Shown: piece after piece, positions 59,094 through 64,000 of the stretch
Layout: each line of letters begins with the position of its first letter
How positions within the stretch are numbered: the first letter of the stretch is position 1
Assembly: GCF_000284295.1 (NCBI RefSeq)
Contig: NC_017093.1
Coordinates: 3,658,001-3,722,000, forward strand
Direction: 5' to 3'
Source of the DNA: Actinoplanes missouriensis 431
GTDB taxonomy: Bacteria; Actinomycetota; Actinomycetes; Mycobacteriales; Micromonosporaceae
Length of the DNA: 64,000 nt
Position numbers and translations under genes: made by a program
The notes under the pieces: generated by a model
What the model saw: only the letters and a program-made list of their open reading frames with translations
Database searches by the model: none
Told to the model about the DNA's origin: nothing

Positions 59094-59483
59094 ATGGCGA
59101 CGATCAGGGAGTTTCAGGTCACTTTCGACTGCGCCGACCCGCAGCGGGTGGCCCGCTTCTGGTGCGAGGTGCTGGGCTACGTCAAGGCCGAGCAGCCCGA
59201 GGACGAGACCGGGTGGTCGGCGTGCACCGATCCGACCGGGGCCGGGCCGCGGCTGTACTTCCAACGGGTGCCCGAGGGCAAGGCCGTCAAGAACCGGGTG
59301 CACCTCGACGTACGGGTGGGCACCGGTCTCGTCGGTGACGAGCGGCTCGCCGTCCTCCAGGCCGAACGCAAGCGGCTGGAGGCGCTCGGCGCGACCTGCT
59401 TCCAGGTGCTGGTCGCCGACGGGGTGGAGGAGTCGTGCATCGTCATGCAGGACATCGAGGGCAACGAGTTCTGCCTGGACTGA
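59094..59483 (+). CDS. VOC family protein
   Basis: 129 residues: MATIREFQVTFDCADPQRVARFWCEVLGY, then RVHLDVRVG and CIVMQDIEGNEFCLD at the end, the glyoxalase-like fold with likely metal ligands His and Glu. The substrate is unknown. Divergent from the siderophore importer, sharing the iron-box region, so it may respond to iron. GGTGGAG lies just upstream of the ATG. Confidence 0.88.
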   Translation: MATIREFQVTFDCADPQRVARFWCEVLGYVKAEQPEDETGWSACTDPTGAGPRLYFQRVPEGKAVKNRVHLDVRVGTGLVGDERLAVLQAERKRLEALGATCFQVLVADGVEESCIVMQDIEGNEFCLD

Positions 59484-59570
59484 CTCCCGCGCCCGTCCCT
59501 TCCGGGCGCTTCGAGCCGGCTCTCAGTGCTGGCCGGGGGTGTTGCGGCAGCGCTGAGAGCGCTGGCCTCC

Positions 59571-60003
59571 GCGAGCCGTCGTGCGCGCAGGTGAAGCAGC
59601 CGGGAAGCCTGCGCCGGCGACGGCTCGCGAGTGCGGGCCGTAGCTGAGCACGGTGATCATGCCGGTTCAGCCTGCGCCGGCGACGGCTCGCGAGTGCGGG
59701 CCGTAGCTGAGCACGGTGATCATGCCGGTTCAGCCTGCGCCGGCGACGGCTCGCGGGGCCGCAATGCCGCTCAGCCTCAGTTGATCTCCAGCTCGCGGCG
59801 GTGAACGACAAGGCGGCTCACGGTGGGCTCGTGCGTGGGTGGCGGCTCACGGTGCGGCTCTGTCGCGGGGCGGCGGCGCACCGGAATTCCCGCCGGCCGT
59901 GATGAAGTCGCACGGAAACGGTTCGTGTGCCTTCATCCCTGCCCTGGCGTTGATGGATCGCCACGCAGGCGTTGCGTGTGACCTCGTCAATGCGGCGCCG
60001 GCG
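59571..60003. repeat. Interspersed repeat, copy 3 (long form with internal tandem copies)
   Basis: Begins GCGAGCCGTCGTGCGC, then GCCTGCGCCGGCGACGGCTC as in copies 1 and 2, and CTCAGCCTCAGTTGATCTCC. It shares with copy 2 the doubled GCGGCTCACGGTG and the 46-base identical block 59907-59952. Differs by carrying two complete and one partial 63-base tandem units. Confidence 0.75.
59607..59732. repeat. 63-base tandem repeat (two full units)
   Basis: Units 59607-59669 and 59670-59732 are identical, running from GCCTGCGCCGGCGACGGCTC to GATCATGCCGGTTCA; a third partial unit follows. They expand the hairpin-module end of the interspersed repeat. Confidence 0.9.
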
Positions 60004-60204
60004 TTGCGTGTGGCCTCATCCACGCGGTTGGCGCGGTTGGCGCGGTTGGCGCTTTTGGTGCCGCGGGCGGTCTCGGGCTGGGCACCGCGACTGCGCCAGG
60101 CCGGCCGATGCGACGGTCCGGGCGCTCCACCCGGGCCAGCGAAGCGGCACGCCACCGCAATGACCGTGTGCCGTTGCCCATGCCGGCCGTGGGGGACGCG
60201 CGGC

Positions 60205-60793
60205 TCAGGCGTGCTCGGGCGCCGGACCCGCTGGGGTGACGATCAGCGGGGACAGGTCGTCCCAGGCCATCCGCAGCTTCTCCGGGCGGCCGACCAGCCG
60301 CGACGGGTCACCGCCCGGCGGCGCCACCGTCACGGTCTCGACGTGCACGCCGCCGCGCGCAGTGTAGAACCCCCCGGGCTGCCACGTTCTGCCGCAGCAC
60401 CCAGAGGTAGAGCGCGGTTCCAGCGGCGTGCTCGCTGACGGCCAGCGCGGCGTGACTGAGCAATAGTGTGCCCAGCCCGGTGCGCTGCTGGTCGTGGACG
60501 ACGTGCAGGTTGTCGACGAGGCTTCCCCACCGGGGATCAGCGTCGAAGACGACATGGACGAATCCGGCGAGCCGGTCGTCCTGCTCGGCCAGGATCGTCG
60601 CCGACCCCGCCGGGGCGGCCAGACGCGCCGACCAGACGGCGTGCCGGTCGGTGACCACGTCACCGTCGAGGAAGGAGTCGCTGTAGGCGCCCCGATAATG
60701 CCGCCGCCAGCTGTCGGCGTGCAGAGCGGCGATCCGCCCGGCGTCGGTCGAGGCGGCGAAACGGAACAGGGGTACGCGCTGCGAATCGGACAT
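60205..60793 (-). pseudogene. GNAT acetyltransferase gene with one frameshift
   Basis: The N-terminal part (MSDSQRVPLFRFAASTDAGRIAALHADSWRRHY) to LYLWVLRQNVAARG reads as a standard GNAT protein with the acetyl-CoA region VVHDQQRTGLGTLLL. The correct C-terminus (FYTARGGVHVETVTV to PAPEHA) is in another frame. The switch lies at a run of six C on the plus strand (60370-60375); five would keep the frame. Either a real loss-of-function insertion or a sequencing error. TAATTT ends 7 bases before the ATG, so the transcript would be leaderless. Confidence 0.82.
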
Positions 60794-60879
60794 GCGGCGG
60801 AAATTAGCAGCAAAGGGCGCGGCTTCGCGCGTACATAATCGGTCTTTGGGATTCGGTCTTTCGGGCCGCTGCCGGGAGA

Positions 60880-62718
60880 TCAGGCCGGGGTGGTGATGCC
60901 GCCCGGGGCTCCGGCCAGGGCCTTGTTCACCGCGATCAGGAGCTCGTTCGCGGTGAACGGCTTCTCCAGCACGTCGGTCTCCGGGGTGCAGAGCCGGTTC
61001 GGGCCGAGGATGCCGTCGATGTAGCCGGAGATGTAGAGCACCGGCAGCCGCGGGTGGGTGCGGTGCAGGATCTCGGCGAGTCGCGGGCCGGACATGTCGG
61101 GCATGACCACGTCGACGATCAGCAGGTCGCAGCCGTCGTACGCGTGGGCGGCCAGCGCGTCCGGGCCGTTCACGGCGGACCGGACCTGGTATCCGCCGGC
61201 AGCCAGGATCCGGGCGATGCTGGTGCTGAGGGCGGGCTCGTCCTCGACGATCAGGACGCTCTGGCCACGGCCGTGCGGGACGGCGGACGGGGCGAGTGCC
61301 GCGGTGACTGCCCCCTGCGGCGCGTCGGCGACCGGGAAATAGAGCCGGAACGTGGTGCCGATGCCGAGTTTGGAGGAGACGTCGATGCTGCCCCCGGCCT
61401 CGGTCACGATGCCGAAGACGGTGGCGAGGCCGAGCCCGGTGCCGTACCCCTTGGGTTTGGTCGTGAAGAACGGCTCGAAGATGCGATCCAGCGTCTCTGG
61501 TGACATTCCGCCGCCGGTGTCGGTGACCAGCAGCTGGAAATAGCGGCCGGCCTTCACCGGCGGCCGCACATTCGCCTGGTTCTCCTCCAGATTGACGGTC
61601 GTCGCGGTGATCGCGAGCGTGCCGCCGTCCGGCATCGCGTCCCGGGCGTTGACCGCGAGATTGACGAGGATCTGCTGGATCTGGCCGGCGTCGGCGCAGA
61701 TCTTCAGCGGTGTCGGCGACGGCACCACGACGAGCTCGATGTGTTCGCCGAGGGTTCGCGCGAGCATCGCGTGCGCTTCGGCGATCGCGGCGTTGACGTC
61801 GAACACCTCCGGCCGGATCGACTCGTGCCGGATGAAGCTCAGCAATTGCGCGGTGAGCCCGGCCGCGCGTTCGGCCGCCTTGCTGATGTGCTCCAGATCC
61901 TTGCGGACGTCGTCGGACGCCTTCTCGGCGACGAATCCGGTGTAGTTGAGGATGATGGCGAGGACATTGTTGAAATCGTGGGCGATGCCGCCGGCCAATT
62001 GCCCTAGGCTCGCCATCCGCTGCGCCTCCCGGGCGCGTTCCTCGACCAGACGCTGTCGTGCGTGAGCCAGGAGCATGCTGACCAGCGCCAACCCTGCGGC
62101 GATGACGCTCAGCAGGATGATGTGGCGACGGGTGTCGGCGCCCACCGATTCCAGCCGGGTGAAACTGGCGTCGACCGCCGCCGCGGAGAGCGAGACGGTG
62201 GCGTCGCAGCCGTCGGTGATCTGCTCGTAAAGCTGAATCTCCGGACCGAGAACGAACTCGGAAGCGGCCTTGCGATCCCCGGGGCCGTCGCTGCGGTACA
62301 GCTTCACGACCTTCCGGTCGAGGTCCATGAAATCGGTGAACGCGGCCCGGACGGCGGTGATGGTCCGGGCCGCCTCGGGCGGCGCGGGAAGCGATTCCAG
62401 GGCACTCAGTTCCCGATCGAAAGCGGCGGCCGCGTCGAGGAATTTCGCCCGGCTCGGCGAATTGTCGGCGGCGGCCTCCGGGACCGCGCGAATGATGTCC
62501 AGCGCGTACGCCGTCTGCCAGCCGTTGAAATCAGCCGCCCGGAATTTCACCTGCTGCGCGCCCTGGGCGAGCTGCTGCGCCCGCCGCGCGTCGGCGGCCA
62601 TCGTCTCCTGCCGATGGGACACCGAATAGCCCAGAACGGCGACGGCGAGCAGCACCGCGATCAGCGCCGCGTTGATCAGCAAACGCTTCCCGGTCCGGTT
62701 CTTCCACGGCCAGGTCAT
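60880..62718 (-). CDS. Hybrid sensor histidine kinase with receiver domain
   Basis: 612 residues from the ATG of MTWPWKNRTGKR, AGGAG 8 bases upstream. Two membrane helices (about 13-30 and 190-208) flank an extracellular four-helix sensor. HisKA: ASLGQLAGGIAHDFNNVLAIILNY (His near 245). HATPase: NLAVNARDAMPDGG, DTGGGMSPETLDRIFEPFFTTKPKGYGTGLGLATVFG. Receiver: VLIVEDEPAL and LLIVDVVMPDMSG (Asp near 536), Lys in VLEKPF. No separate response regulator nearby. Confidence 0.95.
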   Translation of the reverse strand: MTWPWKNRTGKRLLINAALIAVLLAVAVLGYSVSHRQETMAADARRAQQLAQGAQQVKFRAADFNGWQTAYALDIIRAVPEAAADNSPSRAKFLDAAAAFDRELSALESLPAPPEAARTITAVRAAFTDFMDLDRKVVKLYRSDGPGDRKAASEFVLGPEIQLYEQITDGCDATVSLSAAAVDASFTRLESVGADTRRHIILLSVIAAGLALVSMLLAHARQRLVEERAREAQRMASLGQLAGGIAHDFNNVLAIILNYTGFVAEKASDDVRKDLEHISKAAERAAGLTAQLLSFIRHESIRPEVFDVNAAIAEAHAMLARTLGEHIELVVVPSPTPLKICADAGQIQQILVNLAVNARDAMPDGGTLAITATTVNLEENQANVRPPVKAGRYFQLLVTDTGGGMSPETLDRIFEPFFTTKPKGYGTGLGLATVFGIVTEAGGSIDVSSKLGIGTTFRLYFPVADAPQGAVTAALAPSAVPHGRGQSVLIVEDEPALSTSIARILAAGGYQVRSAVNGPDALAAHAYDGCDLLIVDVVMPDMSGPRLAEILHRTHPRLPVLYISGYIDGILGPNRLCTPETDVLEKPFTANELLIAVNKALAGAPGGITTPA

Positions 62719-62805
62719 CCGCCCCGCTCCTACCGGTTCTCGCAAATGCGGACCGATGCTGTCCCGACCGATATTGTCCCAAAGACACCGGCGAGGCGCG
62801 GGAGA

Positions 62806-63273
62806 TCAAGACCTTTCCAGGTACGCGGCCAGGTTGCCCAGTGACGACGCGATGCCCGCCTCGTGGTCCGCCTGACCGATCCCGGACGGCACGCCGGTGG
62901 CGGTGACCGTCACCTCGGTGCCGTCACCGCTGCCGGCGAGATCCCAGGTCATCGTCATCACGCCGGCGAACGCCGGATCGTCGGCCTCGAACACGACACG
63001 CTGCACCACTCGCTCGCCCGGCACGAGGTCGGCGAACCCCACATCGGCCACATCCGTGGCGTCGGAGCTCTTGCCGGGAGCGCCAGCCGGGTCCAGGTAG
63101 GTGAGCACCATCCGGAACCCGCCACCGGGCCGTGGATCCCACCGCTCGATCCGTCCGCTCATGCCGGACGGGGGAAGCCACGCCTGGAGCGCTGCCCGGT
63201 CGAGCAGGGCGCCGTAGACGGCCGCCGGTGACGCCGCGATCAACCGGCTCACCCGGTCGGCTCGTGCTGCCAT
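62806..63273 (-). CDS. SRPBCC (AHSA1-type) domain protein
   Basis: 155 residues: RVSRLIAASPAAVYGALLDRAALQAWLPPSGMSG, then GFRMVLTYLDPAG, ERVVQRVVFEADDPAFAGVMTMTWDLAG, and a C-terminal helix SLGNLAAYLERS: helix-grip fold with a hydrophobic pocket. The ligand is unknown. TAGGAT ends 6 bases before the ATG and no ribosome-binding site is present: leaderless pattern. Confidence 0.88.
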   Translation of the reverse strand: MAARADRVSRLIAASPAAVYGALLDRAALQAWLPPSGMSGRIERWDPRPGGGFRMVLTYLDPAGAPGKSSDATDVADVGFADLVPGERVVQRVVFEADDPAFAGVMTMTWDLAGSGDGTEVTVTATGVPSGIGQADHEAGIASSLGNLAAYLERS

Positions 63274-63362
63274 GACTCGATCCTAAGTGCCGTTACCCCT
63301 GTGGGGGAGTTTCGTGATGGCCGGTCTGGGCACTTCACCGCGTAACCAAGGAGGTGTTTGCG

Positions 63363-63791
63363 GTGACGGCAAGCGCATCGGCCGGTGGCGGGCCCACCGG
63401 CGCGTCCACGGCGGAACTGGTCAACCAGGCCGCCGCACAGATCTCGACCCTGGTCCGCGACGAACTGGCGCTGGCCAAGCTGGAACTGACCGAGAAGGGT
63501 AAGCGCGCCGGCGTCGGCGGTGGACTGTTCGGCGGCGCCGCGGTCCTCGGCCTGTACGGTCTCGGGCTGCTGCTCACCCTCGCGGTGGTGCTGCTCGACC
63601 TGGCCTGGCCGCTGTGGCTGGCCGTGCTGGTCGTGATGGTCGTGGTCTTCGCCGCGGCCGGGATCGCCGCGCTGCTCGGCCGCACCAAGCTCAAGGAGGC
63701 CGCGCCGCCGGTCCCGCGGGACGCCATCGCCGGCGTGGAGGCCGACGTGAACACCATCAAGACCGCGGCTCGGGAGGGACGCCGATCATGA
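63363..63791 (+). CDS. Phage-holin-like/DUF1469 superfamily membrane protein
   Basis: 142 residues from GTG 63363, chosen because AAGGAGGT (63348-63355) lies 7 bases upstream; a GTG at 63354 would sit inside that site. A Gly/Ala-rich tail precedes a helix with VNQAAAQISTLVRDELALAKLELTEKGKR and two hydrophobic segments. Members (DUF1469, actinobacterial holin-X) are small membrane proteins of unknown role, usually next to DUF3618 genes as here. Confidence 0.88.
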   Translation: MTASASAGGGPTGASTAELVNQAAAQISTLVRDELALAKLELTEKGKRAGVGGGLFGGAAVLGLYGLGLLLTLAVVLLDLAWPLWLAVLVVMVVVFAAAGIAALLGRTKLKEAAPPVPRDAIAGVEADVNTIKTAAREGRRS

Positions 63792-64000
63792 GTACTTCGG
63801 ACAAGCCGGCCGACCAGGAGCAGTTGCGCAGCGAGATCGAGCAGACCCGCGCCGACCTGGGGCAGACGGTGGAGGCGCTGGCCGCCAAGACCGACGTCAA
63901 GGCCCGGGCGAAGGACGCCGCCGCCGACGCGAAGGCCCGCGTCAAGGGGGCCGCCGCCGACGCCAAGGACCGCGCTGTCGCGGCGACCGTCGACGCGAAG
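63788..64000 (+). CDS. DUF3618 family protein (partial, cut by the window end)
   Basis: The first 71 residues are visible. It begins MSTSDKPADQEQLRSEIEQTRADLGQTVEAL, the DUF3618 motif, then an Ala/Lys-rich amphipathic repeat (VKARAKDAAADAKARVKG). The ATG overlaps the holin-like gene stop (ATGA). Usually a membrane-anchored protein in the same small operon; the downstream part lies outside. Confidence 0.88.
   Translation, partial: MSTSDKPADQEQLRSEIEQTRADLGQTVEALAAKTDVKARAKDAAADAKARVKGAAADAKDRAVAATVDAK

Larger units (their letters stand above)
59484..60204. other. Gene-free stretch carrying the third repeat copy
   Basis: 721 bases without a convincing gene. 59571-60003 is the interspersed repeat with internal 63-base tandem copies. 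After it comes GGCGCGGTT repeated three times (around 60030-60055), then GC-rich sequence up to the GNAT gene end. Open frames here on both strands run through the repeats and have no family resemblance. Confidence 0.7.

Overview
The window is high-GC DNA (strong G/C bias at third codon positions, many GTG starts, short or overlapping gene junctions). It encodes an ECF42-type sigma factor, SARP/AfsR-like regulators, secreted glycoside hydrolases, DmdR/IdeR-type iron boxes and a CebR box. Together these point to a filamentous soil actinobacterium, most likely a member of the Micromonosporaceae such as Actinoplanes. The genus is an inference. I found no rRNA, tRNA, CRISPR array, transposase or phage module, so this looks like ordinary chromosome-arm DNA with many small regulated units.

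Layout. 0-8 kb: STAND ATPase with TPR repeats, a DUF4241 protein, a GH15 glucoamylase/trehalase-like enzyme, TrmO, and a TetR/flavin monooxygenase divergent pair. 8-15 kb: secreted GH26-like enzyme, IclR regulator divergent from a 3-oxoacid CoA-transferase pair, and a GH63-like glucosidase sharing an operator with a LacI regulator. 15-21 kb: flavin-binding protein, NIPSNAP protein, a molybdopterin oxidoreductase that has lost its Fe-S cysteines plus a small helical partner, and an orphan ABC permease behind an ATPase remnant. 21-28 kb: GH9 cellulase under a CebR box, a diaminopropionate ammonia-lyase/M20 amidohydrolase operon with a 22-codon leading ORF divergent from a LysR regulator, and a HIT-like protein. 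28-36 kb: large SARP-STAND regulator, DrrAB-like exporter with a DUF4097 protein, TetR, secretory lipase. 36-45 kb: NTF2-like protein, YciI and ECF42 sigma factor around a symmetrical promoter, a DUF6493-like gene with two frameshifts, a short SARP, ThuA-like and Bax-inhibitor-like proteins, then a repeat-rich gap. 45-51 kb: STAS-HATPase fusion, orphan sensor kinase, SDR/MarR divergent pair, PAP2 phosphatase. 51.6-59 kb: an iron-siderophore locus with a heterodimeric ABC exporter in one direction and a complete FepBDGC-type importer in the other, each unit preceded by an iron box. 59-64 kb: VOC protein, second repeat-rich gap, frameshifted GNAT gene, hybrid kinase, SRPBCC protein, and a holin-like/DUF3618 pair cut by the window end.

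How the genes work together. Carbon scavenging is the main theme (GH15, GH26, GH63-like, GH9), each gene with its own local control: the CebR box for cellulose and a LacI palindrome for the GH63-like gene. Iron acquisition is the second theme. Several divergent enzyme/regulator pairs carry clear inverted-repeat operators in the gap between them. About eleven genes, including four regulators, have a TANNNT-like -10 only 6-7 bases before the start codon and no ribosome-binding site, so they are probably leaderless. Three indels in G runs break two genes (DUF6493-like and GNAT); real decay and assembly error cannot be told apart from the sequence alone.
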